Assembly (NCBI GenBank): GCA_029747015.1
Contig: JAKOGI010000079.1
Span: forward strand, 1,245,001 to 1,309,000
DNA length: 64,000 bases
DNA from: Carnegiea gigantea
Lineage: Eukaryota > Streptophyta > Magnoliopsida > Caryophyllales > Cactaceae
Reading direction: 5' to 3'
Position 1 is the stretch's first letter; each line of letters begins with the position of its first letter. Below the pieces are notes generated by a model. It was given only the letters and a program-made list of their open reading frames with translations, was not told where the DNA came from and ran no database searches. Shown here in pieces: positions 1-12,795 of this stretch. Both the position numbers and the translations under genes were made by a program.

Positions 1-184
1 TGTTAATAAAAAGAGAACAAAAATTATTCTAAGCCTCTCAACAGAGTTACATATCTAAAATAATGGATTCGCACAGTGAGAAAACACTGAGAAAATGGAC
101 ATGACTTCTCTCGCATTAGAAGCAAATACATTAATAATATACAAAATTTAGGTAACCTAATTAGCATGTGTGTTTATGTGTATA

Positions 185-217
<33 letters not shown>

Positions 218-2879
218 TTTTTTTAATTAATTAAAATAAAAATAAGGTGTAGTTTTGTATGTATTCTACTCAATGCATTTAAATTATCTCATAAATGATC
301 AAGTCGAATTAAATTCAGCCCCAAACATAAATACACCCGTTGTATATATGTACTGATGTACATGTGGTGGCTGATCATCAGTTGGTGAAATTTGGAGGGT
401 TTATTTTACTTTTATGTTTATATTTAGGGGCCCGAGATGAGAAGACGACAAACTAGATGGAGGCGCAAGAACGTTATCATTTAACGTAGGATTGCATGCA
501 CATGCAGGTATTAATCTCATGTCACCCTCAAAAGAAACAAAAGGCAAAGACTGTGGAAAACCATGGGAAAGAAAACGTTATCATTTAACATAGTATCAAA
601 GTGTTCCTAAGTGACGGATCTTATATTCGGATCTCAATAATCTTCACATTGAATTGTTGCATAAGGTGTGGAGAGGTCTTTGCAATATTCACATTTGAAG
701 TCCGAAAAAACATTCGTGTGAAGCTAACGAGTATGTTAGAGTATAAAACTTATTCTTGAGCGTGCTACCACCAGCTTAGACTTTAGGTTAAGATGATTTT
801 TGAACTGTTTTAAACTATAAACCATATTCAACCTAATAAAAATAGCCACTTTTAAATTCCAAAAACTATTTTATGGTCAAGGACTTCGAAAGTAAAACAT
901 TTATATGTCATTAAGACAGTCTTTTTATTGGTCCAATTTAATGAAATCTGAATCTACTAATGTGGCGATTATTTCTCAAAAAAAGGGGACGCATAGCTAT
1001 TGGGCATACAGTAGGTCAATAAATTAATAGTTATGTATAAACGGTCCAAACTAGATACATCGATATCCAACGTGACCACACAAAATCACCAAGGACTTGT
1101 GCCTTTCAAGTTTTCAATCAGCCCCCACCATTTGGCATTACGTGTCTTTCTTAATTAATTTTCCCATCAAAGCCATTAAATTTCCAACAAATTCCTCCAT
1201 TTTCTTGCCTAAATGTTTGATAAAACCCACTCCTTTTTTCTTTTTTTGGGGGGGATGAAAGTGCTGCAATATAACAGCAACTGGTCAAGCAAGCAAGACT
1301 ATATGTAGGCCCATTTGGGTTGATAGCATTGCTTGATTGATGGGGCAACAATGGAGCAAAATGGGGCCCCGATTCAGGGTCTTGAGAGGATCCGGATTGG
1401 TCCATTATGGCCATCATGATTCATGATGCATGACATCATTTTATACATATATACCATTGTTAATTCTTGACATTTCCTTTGTTAATGAAACAGTATCCAT
1501 GTTGGAGCTTGCAACTTGGACTTGGAAGGAGAATGGATTATTGAAGTGTCGTAGTCAGGGTTGTAGTCAAGGATTCAAAATGCGGTTTCGGTTATGATTG
1601 TGATTTCGGTTACGATATGAAAAAATCTCTCTAATACGGAAGTTGCGTTCCATATAATGGTATCATGCAGTTCGTCTCGGTCAAAAACCTTTCCGATGTG
1701 GCCGTTTTATCGTGAATCGGCTGTATTTTAAATCTATGGTTGTAGCTGAGATGAGTTGGCTCGTTAGTTGGGTTGCTTTTTGGCTTTTTAAAGTTTAGTC
1801 GAGTCGAGTCGAGTTTATTTATGAGCCGAGCTTAAACCTTATGAGTTTGGATCTTACACAAGCCGTGGATGAGCCGAGCTTAGGCCTGAGCCTTACACAA
1901 GTCGAGCTCATCAACCTTCATTTTATCAAATTCACCGAGCTACAAGCGAAGCCCAAGCTTGAATGCGAGCTCACCAACCAGGCTTCGAGTTTAAGAGAAG
2001 TTTAACTGTAGATGTGATTTGGATTCAAAGGCATGGTTTTTTCACACACAAATTTGACCTACACTGTGTGAGTAGCTCTATATTGTTAGACATTTTGGAT
2101 ATGTAGGTATGAATAAATATTTAATTGGCATCGGGTGTGAAGATTATAATTATGGATATTTAGACCGGCATAAATATTGCTAACCATAAGTAGTCCATTT
2201 AGTTGGGTGGTTATGAAATCCCAAGGAAAATCATATGTTGGTTACTTATGAATATTAATATGTTGCTTAGCTGAATAATTCAAACACTTAATGGCGATCG
2301 TATTTAGCTGCTTGTGAATACCTTGGATGACTAATTACGACATCGAACGAATAGTTATGACTCATGAACTATGCAGTGCAAACTAACAACTGCATCTGCG
2401 AAGAATGATTGATTGTCATTCAATATACGTTATTCTGTTGGTTAATGTCCTAACCAATATAAAATTTAATATGTTATCGGAGCCCTTTTGAATGGGAGCT
2501 ATCAGATTCGAATCTCAGCAATTTCTATATTGAATTATCGTGTATTGTGAGAAAAGATCTTTATATATAATATCTACATTTCAAGTCCTAAGAACTTCCA
2601 TCTGAGGGATGTGTGTACAAGTATGCATGAAACATATTCTTAACCAATATCGGCTAGCTTAAATCCTTGATTTAGTTTCTTGTTCACTCGGTCCATAAAA
2701 ATTGTAACATAGATCGTGTTCTTTTCAACTTTTCATCAATAGCTATCGTTATTCATCAACATTCAATATTCATCCACATTAGTCAGTGCTTAGTCACATT
2801 TCATACTTACAATTTCAGCACTCATCAATACTAATATCAAACAATAAATAACTTATAATAAATTAAAAAAAATACTCTT
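1..2879. other. Intergenic, degraded repeats
   Basis: I see no supportable gene here. A TA microsatellite lies near 193-217. Two diverged related blocks lie at about 591-715 and 2474-2592. Each begins with a primer-binding-site-like TATCRRAG word and shares a following stretch ending in similar CATTTSAAGTCC words, so they look like remnants of one LTR retroelement family. A stretch at about 1735-1990 is built of repeated GAGCCGAGCTTA and GTCGAGTCGAG words, typical of degenerate non-autonomous plant transposons. Confidence 0.4.
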
Positions 2880-3217
2880 TGGAGGTATTTGGTAAACAAC
2901 TTTTTAGAGAAATTTTTGGCCAGAAAGAGTTTTTCTGATCAAAATTAGCTGTTTAACATAGTTAAAAAGTTAATTTAGGTGTTTGGTAGGATAGCTTTTT
3001 GGAAGAACTTTTTAGATCCAAAAAGCTAATTTGAAAAAGTTAATTTGATTAACTTTTTGGAATAGCTTTTTGAAAAGTTAGCCTTTTGTCTCATAATTTT
3101 GTTAAAAACAACTAATTTTACCAAACAGTTTACTACAAACTACTAATTTAAATAACTAATAATTAACAACTAATACAAACAGTTAACAGCTAACAATTGT
3201 TTGCCTAATAAAGCCTT
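2880..3217. mobile_element. MITE-like element with imperfect terminal inverted repeats
   Basis: The left end reads GGAGGTATTTGGTAAAC and the reverse complement of the right end reads AAGGCTTTATTAGGCAAAC, which gives imperfect terminal inverted repeats. The interior is AT-rich with repeated AACTTTTT and CAACTAAT words in opposite orientations, so the element is partly palindromic. It has no coding capacity. The family is not identified, and I could not define a target duplication with certainty. Confidence 0.5.
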
Positions 3218-5212
3218 AATTAGTACAAAACATGGGTCGTTTCAAACAAGAACCAGTTTAGCTTGTGTTTATTTTTTATTTAAAAAATGTAAATCTAGTT
3301 AGTAATTGCTTTGGTGGGGTCACGGTGGGGCCCAGAATAAGTTGCCCTATTTGTATTGGACTCGTTTCACACAAAAAGAAGACTAATGTTTCCGGCAGGG
3401 CCAATAATTGACAGCTACGACAGTGACTGCCACGTGGGTTGTTGGGCCGGTTTTTGTCCCTTCCTTTGCATAATTATTATCCACTGTGAATTCAACACGT
3501 GGCCACCTCTGCTTCTATCAGATCTTCCCCCCGCCATGCAACCATGATATGCAGGAATGTAGCATGCCCATCATGCATGTTGATGGAGATGCAGATGACG
3601 AACATGCATACAATAAATCATACAAATTGAATGTCTATGTATGTGGTATGTGTGGGGTTGGAATATGTAATTCATTAATATTTATTTTTTCTATTTGCAT
3701 TTATGTTATAAGAAAAATCAGACTGCACGAAAATTATATTCTATTGAGAATTATTGTTGTTATAAAGTTGTGTCTTTTTTTCGGCTCATGAGAAGTACTT
3801 ATTGGTATTTATTGCTGAAATATGCTGAATCATGTCAAATGATAGAAGAAAATACACCTACATATTTTCAATAAGTATTTAAAAATGCTAAATTATACTG
3901 AAATTGTTGAATATTGATGATAAATATTTATGATAAGTTAAAAAGAACATACCCTAAGATGAGGACAGTGGAATAGGGTCACAATGTGACTAGATTTTCT
4001 TTTTGGGGGGGGGATTTTTAATGTTAGAAGGGGTTTTGACAAAGCTATTTACAGAAATGTTTATATCCTTGTTTTTAAGAATAGATCTGCGTGTGCACTT
4101 TATCATGTAAATAACATTTATTAGGTTAACTTTATTATGCATAGTAAGATATATCATTTGAGCATTTTTGTATGGACATCATCCCACAGCTACCAACTTC
4201 CCTAGTCATGTTACAAATACTTATAAAAATAAAAGAAACAAGTAATATGCAAGTTGTTGCTCTTTGAAAAAGGAAAAAGATAACATAAATTAAACTTTTG
4301 CAAATTGGGGGCAAACAAAAGTCAAAAATGAAGGGAGAGAGCCTAGTACTACTGTAGTTCAGGGCTGAGGTTGAGGGAAGCGGAAATATATATATAGAAA
4401 GTAGAAAAAGATTGATGAATAAGATAATGCTACTAATTCAAGTCCCTCCCCCAAAAAAAACCAAAAAGGCCAACTCTATATATATGTGTAGATAGACACA
4501 CATACGCACATATTGTATAAACGTTTAGGGCTTGTTCATTCAACGATTATAACTACTGGTCAGTGGTTATGAGCATCAGAAGTGTGTAAAGAGCAGTTAG
4601 GATCAGCGATTAACAGTTAGGAGCAATATGGAGAGACATAGAGCAGTCAATAATGGTATGAACCAATTTAACATTAAAACTATATATTTATATATAGTGA
4701 CTATGAAGGGTTTGAACTGACAGTCAGCAATTTGAAACGATTACAAATGATTAAAACTTTAAAAATGTTGAAACAAATTGGTTCATAAAGTATGGTTTAC
4801 ATGGACCAACCAATATCTTCTGAATTAACAATTGTGTATGTGTAGAACACCGTCCTAGGCTAAGGGATCCACCCTGACTTGCCTCCCCAAAAAAGTTAGA
4901 AAACAATTGGTGATGAATCCAGCTAGAATACTCATCCAAGTAAGCAAGAACTCATAATTAATTATGTTGGAATTATGCCATTTTTGTATGAGCACAAAAC
5001 CAGGATTCAGATAGAAGTATAATGCTAATTAAATGAAGAGTAGGTTGAAGGCTAACAACCCTAGCTAGATTATAGTAGTTAGCTCCATGATTGCTTATTC
5101 TGATTCTTAATTATTATAATTAAGACAAGGTGAATTCATGTTTAAGAAAGAGAGATTATTTTATGAGTATATGTATAGGTCAATCATACACTAACCCCAT
5201 GAATGATTAGTT
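3218..5212. other. Intergenic, no gene seen
   Basis: The region is AT-rich. Around 3300-3560 the composition is less AT-rich and includes a G-box core CACGTG and GGGCC words. No open frame there resembles a protein and no splice structure is apparent. A T5G9 tract lies at about 4002-4013. The stretch 4527-4750 opens with GGGCTTGTTCATTCAAC, a start typical of plant MITEs, but I could not find its partner end. Confidence 0.35.
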
Positions 5213-5334
5213 TTTAAGGAGGTGTTTAATAATTTTTTATTCCTTGGCTTTTGCAAATTGCTTGTTGGATCATGCCTGGCGGCGTTAACTTGTGAAGAAT
5301 ATTATTCCCAAATTGCCGAAGGTACCAGTTATTA

Positions 5335-6027
5335 GATGAGAGAGAGAAGACCCGGATGGTTTGGTCATGTAAAAAGAAGGAGTGTGGACGCCCCAGTGAG
5401 AAGATGTGAGAAGATTAGCATCCCTGAAGGTAAAAGAGGGAGGGGACGACCAAAGAAGAATTTGGACGAGGTGATTAGAGAGGACTTAAAAGTGGTAATA
5501 TTGACGGAGGACATGGCTAAGGGTAGGAGATTATGGCGAAATAAGATTAAGATATTAGCTCTCAGAGAGTTTGCCACCTGATTTGATTATGGTTTTTCGG
5601 TTGCAGTATGATAGTTTTGGTTCTGATTTTTTCGTATGTCATATTTGTATGCAGGTAGTACATACATTTTGGAAGAGTCATTTGTTTGCCTACCTCTGTT
5701 TGTTAAGGTATAGTGCCTTCCTCTATCTTCCGCTACTTTGTTGGACGCTTGTTCTTATGCTGTATTTATGGTTACGTTATTACAACCATCTAATCTATTA
5801 GTATTTATTAGTTCTTTTCCTGCTGCGTAGCCTTGGTTTGTGTTTCATTAAATGTTTTCATAAAATCCTCTTCAATAAAATGTTTTCAAAAAATCTTGTT
5901 TTGTGGGTCGCTTGGATTGAGCCTCTCTACGGGCAGGGATGTTGGTAGAAGTAAGATTGCCTATATCTGAATCTCCCCAGGCCCCATAAAAATGGGACCC
6001 ACACTGGGAGGTGGTGGTGTTGTTGTA
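5335..6027 (+). mobile_element. 5' truncated RTE-type LINE: ORF2 C-terminus and 3' tail
   Basis: An open frame at 5336-5581 encodes 81 residues containing [34 protein letters not shown] and [13 protein letters not shown] in that order. This is the conserved segment after the reverse transcriptase domain in plant RTE-like non-LTR retrotransposons. The catalytic domain is absent, so the copy is 5' truncated and cannot move by itself. About 450 bp of 3' tail follows, ending in a GGGCAGGGATGTTGGTAG module, CCCACACTGGGAGGTGG and a short GTT/TTG-rich end. The same tail module occurs at three other places in this window. Confidence 0.85.
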
Positions 6028-6049
6028 TTTCATTTATTTAATTAATTGA

Positions 6050-6172
6050 TTTTTTTTATCCATAGAAGTCACAAAGGACAATACAATTCTATTATAATGG
6101 GAGGGGGGAATCGAACTTGGGACCTAATATACCCAATACCTCAATCTTTACCGCTGGACTAAGACTTCATTG
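6050..6172 (-). mobile_element. tRNA-derived SINE-like sequence
   Basis: On the reverse strand, TAGTCCAGCGGT (box A-like, about 6150-6161) is followed roughly 30 bp later by AAGTTCGATTCC (box B-like, about 6107-6118). The spacing and order fit an RNA polymerase III internal promoter of a tRNA-derived SINE. There is no cloverleaf, so I do not call a tRNA gene. It lies inside the left copy of the local duplication and is absent from the right copy. Confidence 0.5.
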
Positions 6173-6860
6173 GTTAATTGATTAATTAATGAATTGTTGC
6201 GCAAGTGCAAATGTTGTTGTATTTTCACATGTAATTGGGCGTTAGTTAATTCAAATTGTGAAACTTTTTTTTATGAGAAAAATGAATACTTCATTAATGA
6301 AAAACCATACGACATAAACAATGGATATTTCCTGACAAAAGTAAATCTAAAATATATATCAAATTGAATCATTCTCTCTATAAAGCTAATGGCAAATATA
6401 CTATCGATTGACTCTGAACTTGTAGCAGTATTCTTGCCATCAATCACTTCTTTGACATCAATGCGTCTTTCCCAAATATCAGCGAGTTATAGTATAACTT
6501 CATGGAGCATATGTTCAATTGACGTGATAGATTGCGCATAATTAATTAGGAGCTGTTTAATTATTTTTTTTTTTTTCGTGGCGTTTGCGTATTGCATGTT
6601 GGATCATGCCCGGCGGCGTTAATTCGTGAACAGTATTATTCCCAAATTGCCAAAGATACCCGATCTTAGATCTTGCCAACTTTTTAATTAATTAATTAAT
6701 TAAGTTCATTTATTTGATTAATTGATTATTAATTAATGTTTCTTTCTGCTTGCTGACCTTGGAGATGATGGCTATGAATTGTTGCACAAGTGCAAATGTT
6801 GTTGTATTTTCACATGTAATTGGGTGTTTGTTAATTCAAATTACAAAACTTGAATAAATA

Positions 6861-9800
6861 TTCCATTTTACGTCAGTAGTAGAAAATAAATGTCATAAAA
6901 ATTGGTCGCTATTAAGATTGATTTTATCGTACGTACTTGTCTAAAGTGACATTTTTTGTCGATGACAAAAAAAAACTATATGTAACTGTTATGGATGAAC
7001 AGCTATATTTGACTATTGTTATTGATTGGTGGTCGTTAAACAAGTAGCAATTAAAAAATTGGTATGAAAAAGAACTTCAACCACAAAGTTGGTCATGTTT
7101 CATTAAATTCCCGTCAATTAAGTTTCAATCTTTGCACCTCTTTTATATGGCTGAAAAAAAAATTATAATTTGAAGCAAAATACGTTGATGTATTAGACAC
7201 CGTAAAAGTGAAATCAAGCCTTTTGATTCTGTAAATGCCACGCTGATGAATTCATGTATATGTAATTCGTGGTGCAACTATGTCAATTTGTAAAACTAGT
7301 ACAAATAACATGTGCAACAACTCTAGTCATACACATTACAATGTGGGCTAGATAGGTGACAGGCTTAATACAATGCTTAATTGCCTGTACTAATTAGTTT
7401 TGATTTTGATGGAAAGAAGTATCATTTAGTACCTAACTTCTTTAATGCAAAATGCCACACTTCACACTTGGCATTTGTTAAAAATAAGTAGGTTTTTTTT
7501 GGGGGGAGGTGGGGTCGGTGAGACTATCTCAGCTCATAGTGTTGAAATATAAATTAACTCTGGTGATTGATTATCCAAAAACTACTGTATAAATATAAAC
7601 ATGATTAAGTGATTCAGCAGATAATATATATTTGTGGGTGTTAGTTAGTTTGCTGATAAAATCTTTAAAAATCGTTATCATATATACGTGTTCAAATCAC
7701 CCTTATATGAACTTGTATGCTTCATTTTGTTTTATTTTATTTTTTTTAAACTAATAATGGATGTTTACTTCCCTCCTTCCATAGTGTGTGCCATCCACAT
7801 AAATGTTCCTTTATGCTGTGATAGTAACATCAACACCATACAAGGAGCACAAAGAATGCAAATGGGTCTCACTATCCAAGAAATTGGGGCCAAGGAATTT
7901 TCTTATTGTTTGTGCCCTTTTTTACCAGGCAGGTGGATGCTCCATTGGGTTTCTACCACGTGTCCCAAAAAATTATTCTTGTTTTTGTAAAAAAAGGAAA
8001 AAAAAGAAAGAAAAATTCAGTTGGTATAGTTTATGTTTATCCTCTAATAAATGAGGGGGGGAAAAAAAAATCTCAATCTCACATCAAATGTGAGAATTGT
8101 TAAATGACACCTTTTCTTAGGCTCACCCATTCCACATCATTATCATGCATGTATCATGCATGATATGGAGGGGTGAGCTGAACTTGTAATTTATGAGGTT
8201 GCCTTCTCTGCCTGAAAGGCCATCAACTTGTTTGTGTTCACTTGTATGCCCTTGCACTTGTGTGGTGGGAGCTTGAGGGTGATAGACATTGCTCTTCATT
8301 ATGAGTGTAATTAGAGTTAAGGAAGCCTGATTTGATACGATAGCATGACTTGAATTCCATTTAAAGTTACTAAAATTTAAATCCAATATAAATAGAATTG
8401 ATTTCAACTCCAAATCAATATAATTTGACCATTTAGCATGAAAACAAATTATTTTTGAAACTATTTTTAAAGTTAACACGAAATTGACCTATTTAATAAA
8501 AGGGTGGGCCTGAATTGACACGTTACCCAACCTTATTTGTGCATATGTATGACAAATAGGTCATTCGGTTTTGGTACGGGTCAGATTAAGTTTGGGTCGG
8601 GCCATATTTCGTGTTAAGTGACATTTCGGGTCAAGTCGAGTGAACTTTGGTTCATGTCAGTTTCAGGTCAATCGATTTTTAGTCACATAAGTTTGTCATA
8701 CAAAAATAAGTAAGTTTGTATAAATTTTCGAGTCGGATATGGTTCGAGTCGAGTCAATTCAGACTTCAACTTCAGGTCAACCGATTTTCAAATGTCAGGT
8801 CGAAAATGAATCTAAGTTGTTTAGTTTGGATTTTAACTCTCATAACAGCTTTGCCAGGTCTAATTGTGTAATAGACATTGTTCTTCATTACGGATCTTAT
8901 TCATTTGCTATGGGTTTGGTTTCATGATGGTACACGACGTGTCTTAACTGGGTCAACTTAAGTAGTTTTCTTGTTCTTTTTTTTGTAGTGCATTAAACCG
9001 GCTTTTATGTTATTAAACAATATGCAAAATATTTTTCAGAATAAAAAGAAATAAAGATACCTACATACCCTACCAATGAGATATTGGCTTAGTGGTCAAA
9101 ACTAAGTTTTTGATTGTATTAAGTCTTAGATTCAATTTTCCCATCTCCCATTGTACTATATTATCATTTTATGGCTCATCTAGACCCCCCAAAATAAAAC
9201 ATATATTTGCTTAGTTACTTTTTATAGTTGTCAAATGATATCATTGAGACTTAAAAAAAAAAAAAAAGAAAAGTTGGCAATTTTTGTTCATTCTATAAAA
9301 ATTATGGGGAATAGAATCGCATATGTAAAATGAATGTTGTATTTACATAAAATGCACAAGATTTCCAGGATCTCATATACATTGCATTGGGTATACTTTA
9401 TCAACTGCCCTTACTAACTTATTCTATAAGCTAGTTTGCCGTCACAATTTAAAATGTCAAAACTAAACTTAGATGCTAAAAAACCCGATTGAGATATACT
9501 GAACAGTCGTCTTCTTTCATATATTGTTGTTTCCTTGTAATACAATATACAGAAGAGATCCACATATATGCTATACTTTTCCTAACAAAATAGATGTGCT
9601 AATCCAGTGCAGATTTTGTGGAGGCGGATATGTTCTTGACAAGAAGAACCACTCTTTGAATAATTGGAAATCATTGATGACCCAAGTTGGCATCTAGGTA
9701 GAGTCAATCCAAAATAAATTAAATAAAAATAGAAAATATCAAAATAAAGCAAACATGAACTCCCCTGCAATTGTTGAGACAAACGTAAATGATAGGATCA

Positions 9801-10246
9801 TTATGTCTTGCAATTGGAATGACAATATGTTCAAATTATATTATACTAAAGGGAAAAAAAAAAAAGGGATAAATTACAACAAATAAAAGAAACAGAGAAA
9901 GCAAGGGACCAAGAATGGCCGAAGTGGCGGATCTTTGATCGGGCCGACGGGGCCCCCTATTATTTTTTTTTTTTTTGCATTATTGTATCTATATAATGTA
10001 TTACCCATAATATACATAAGGTTTACATTAGAATTGTGGTATACTTTTCTCTATTTTATGAAAGAGATTGGGGATCAACTATTCAAATCTTAGCTCCCGA
10101 AATATTTTTTGCAAGTACTGCCATTGAAACAATGACCATTTTCGGCCACAAATACCCACCCATTGAATTGAAGATCCAAGCTGACAAAGGAGAACGATGG
10201 TTTTGAATTTTCTCAAGAACAGTCTATGCTCTCTAATTTAGGAATA
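6861..10246. other. Intergenic, repeat remnants only
   Basis: No gene is supported. About 8310-8530 resembles the hAT-like element at 16158-16405 (shared GACCRTTTAGCWTGAAAA and GACACGTYACCCAAC words) but lacks clear target duplications. About 8560-8870 is a degenerate stretch of GGGTCAAGTCGAGT-type words. Short direct repeats (TAGACATTGYTCTTCATTA) flank this composite at 8284-8302 and 8872-8890. T8G6 lies at 7493-7506. Confidence 0.4.
9085..9190 (+). mobile_element. tRNA-derived SINE-like sequence
   Basis: A box A-like word TGGCTTAGTGGT at 9085-9096 is followed by a box B-like GATTCAATTTTCCC near 9130-9143. This is the layout of a tRNA-related SINE head. The sequence is diverged and the 3' end is not defined. 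Confidence 0.4.
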
Positions 10247-10627
10247 CATTAGAGCAAAAATAATGGTAAGCTATTTTTTGACTCACCAGTTGGACCCTAC
10301 TGCTGCCACATCAGTCTTCTCTCCAATTTTTTACCTCACAATTTCCACTCTCTCCAGTAGAAGGCTCGCAATTTTACCTCATCAAATCAAATAATACCCA
10401 TGGACCCACTCTATAATATAAAATTTTATTTTTCAAAATAAAAAAACAGAAAAAATATTTAAAAAATATTTTGCGAACCTTCTCTCTAATCACGAGCTTC
10501 CTCCCACAGCCGAGTTTCCCAGCGAGTCGCGCATCATGAGGCTTCCCCTGCAAATGCACAAGCCTTTTCTCTCCTCGCTCGCCTCTCTCTCTCTTCGGGT
10601 GAACAAATCGTTGTATATGCTCTTAAT
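10247..10627. mobile_element. MITE-like element with AGAGCA ends
   Basis: The left end reads TTAGAGCAAAAATAATGG and the reverse complement of the right end reads TTAAGAGCATATACAACG, an imperfect terminal inverted repeat of a type common in plant MITEs. The interior holds inverted GGCTCGCAATTTTACC / GCGAACCTT-like words and no reading frame of interest. Confidence 0.45.
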
Positions 10628-11346
10628 AAAGCTTATGAACTGTCAGGATATCACTTAAAAAATAGATGTATGCAACTAGCATACATACTATACTCCATTA
10701 GAAACATAAATGTTATGAGAAGTATTGGAATAATGATATAATTTGGTAGAGTAAAGAACTTAAACATGTATAATAAAAGCTTTAGATCATTTTATATTTT
10801 TTAAAAGATATCAAATTAGAATAATTTTAAATAGATGAAAATTTAAGATCCACTGTATTTACTGCACTCATCAATTTTTGGAAAGTATTTAATTTAAAAT
10901 TTGAAAAATTTAAATAATAGCATAGTAATAAAGAGAGCCAATGTTAATATATTAGATTCCAAATTTCAAATTTGAAAATTTTGAATGAAATTATAAAAAA
11001 AAATCCTCATTATAAGATTTTAATTTTTAACACATCAATCTACTTATAATTACTATGCTAAAAATTTCCTTTTTTTAGACAGAAAGGCGGGAAAAATTCT
11101 AGATATTTTAGTGTTTAGATTTATATTATGGGCCAGGGGCTGGAAAGTTCGAGAAAATGTACAAAGGGGCACAAAAGCAAAATAAAAAAATACAAGTCCC
11201 TCCAAACCGGCGCATAATAAATACACGCAGGGACCAGACTGCAAAAACCCCGCCTTTAAAACCCGTTCCTCAATCCCCCTGTCTCCAAGAGCAAACCAAG
11301 AAGAACAGAGAAACACACAGAGAAGAAAAAGAAAATAGAAAATAAA

Positions 11347-12795
11347 ATGGGAGGCTACATTTCAGAATCCGATTCCCTAATTCACCGGAAATTCCCCCTC
11401 GAAGAAGAAGAAGAAGAAGAATATCCAATCCAAACAGCCCCTAACTCCGACGATGATGAAGAAGAGGAAGAAGAAGGGGAGGTGATTCTATGGCGGCCCA
11501 AGGTTACCGAGAGAATGACGAAGAGGGCCCCACAAGTGTGCTTGGAAGGGTATGTTGAAGGGTCCGACGACGACGTTTTGCCTCGGGGGAAGAGCTTGAC
11601 GGATGATGATCTAGATGAGCTAAAGGGCTGTTTGGATTTAGGGTTTGGGTTTAGCTACGAGGAAATTCCGGAACTTTGTAGTACTTTGCCGGCACTTGAG
11701 TTGTGTTATTCGATGTCCCAGAAGTTTCTAGATGATCAGAGTAGTGGAAGTGGTAAAGGGGCGGCGGCAGTGGTTTCTGATACGGCGTCGTCTTCTGGGT
11801 CCGAGAGTTATAGTTCTGTGCCCACTTGGAAGATCGCTAGTCCTGGTAAGTGGGGATTCAAGCTAAGAATTTGGATTTTCATTAGTTGGGTTTGTTCTTC
11901 TGTGTGTTTGACGATCTGGGTTTGTTTTGTTATTGTTGGATTCTGGATTTTTTTTGGGGGGGGGGTTTGGATGTTGAATTGGTTGATTTAGATTTGAACA
12001 GGGTAAATTGGGATTTGGGACTTAAGTTTTGCAAAGTTTGGATTTTGATGAGTTGGGTTTGTTTTTCTTTGTGTTTGATGCTCTGGGTTTGTTTTGTTTT
12101 TGGTGGATTTTGGTGACTTTTTGTTTGGGTTTGATTGTTGTCTTACTGAATTGTTTGATTTAAGCTTGAACGAGATGATTTAGGATTTGGATTTGCTTCT
12201 TGTGTTTGGCTTTATTTTGGGGATGTTAATTTTAAGGGAGTTGTGGTTTAATGTGTTGAGCTTGAGTATTGTTCTTCACTGCATTGATTGAACTCGCCCT
12301 GTTATGAATTGGATCAATGAGTGCCTTGGATGTTCAATTATTTAGATCTTTGCATTTTTGTTTGCTAGTTTGAAGCATCATAGTTAAATGAGAGAAATGC
12401 ACCCTCTATTTGCAGTTCAAATGTTCAATAGAATTTGAAAATCCCATCTAGCTGTTATATCTGCCTCTCATATTGCAATTATTGGAAGAACTTAGTTATT
12501 TAAGAAGGGCAATAATTTATATGATTATTTGCCGTTTTTAAGATGCCCTTTTGGCTGTTCTTTTTGCCTGTATAGTTGGCATTTGAATATTTATTTTCAA
12601 AATGCCGTCCAGCTATTAACTGATAAGTTATGTCAACAACGTGTTCCAGTTCATATGTGCTATTATTTCAATTTCATTATTGTCTAAAATGCCGTTGTTT
12701 TCCTCCTTTTTTCAGGTGACCATCCAGAAGATGTCAAAGCTAGATTGAAATTTTGGGCTCAAACCGTGGCATGTACAGTTAAACTATGCAGCTAG
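11347..12795 (+). CDS. DUF1685 family protein (two exons)
   Basis: Exons 11347-11845 and 12716-12795 join in frame (579 nt, 192 aa). The donor is GTAAGT and the acceptor is TTTTTTCAG. The N-terminus is very acidic: a run of seven Glu at 19-25 and a D/E tract at about 36-44. The family core follows, with KSLTDDDLDELKGCLDLGFG from residue 82, then EIPELCSTLPALELCYSMSQ. A Ser-rich linker spans about 130-158. The C-terminal helix DHPEDVKARLKFWAQTVACT from about 168 ends with KLCS, the family's usual ending. The function of DUF1685 proteins is not established. There is no signal peptide or membrane segment. The start is the first ATG after a purine-rich leader with no competing upstream ATG close by. 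AATAAA signals at 13166-13171 and 13180-13185 would give a 3' UTR of roughly 390 nt. The intron contains a T8G10 tract at 11948-11965. Confidence 0.92.

Larger units (their letters stand above)
5213..6860. repeat. Local duplication, left copy interrupted by insertions
   Basis: Two segments of the left part recur in order on the right. The segment at about 5215-5334 (with TTGGATCATGCC and ATTATTCCCAAATTGCC) recurs at about 6548-6670. The segment at about 6176-6266 (with GTGCAAATGTTGTTGTATTT) recurs at about 6783-6858. In the left copy the two segments are separated by an RTE-LINE fragment and a SINE-like sequence. In the right copy they are almost adjacent. The simplest reading is one ancestral duplication followed by insertions into the left copy. 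Confidence 0.65.

Noticed and set aside
1151..1417. An 88-codon reverse frame
   Set aside because: It crosses a T7G7 tract, has no splice context, and resembles no protein. It is likely a chance frame.
6050..6172. Possible tRNA gene
   Set aside because: Only box A- and box B-like words are present. No acceptor stem or cloverleaf can be drawn, so it is treated as SINE-like.
11846..11991. Continuation of the DUF1685 reading frame past the donor site to a 214-aa product
   Set aside because: The sequence after GTAAGT encodes hydrophobic low-complexity residues, while the downstream exon restores the conserved DUF1685 C-terminus in frame.
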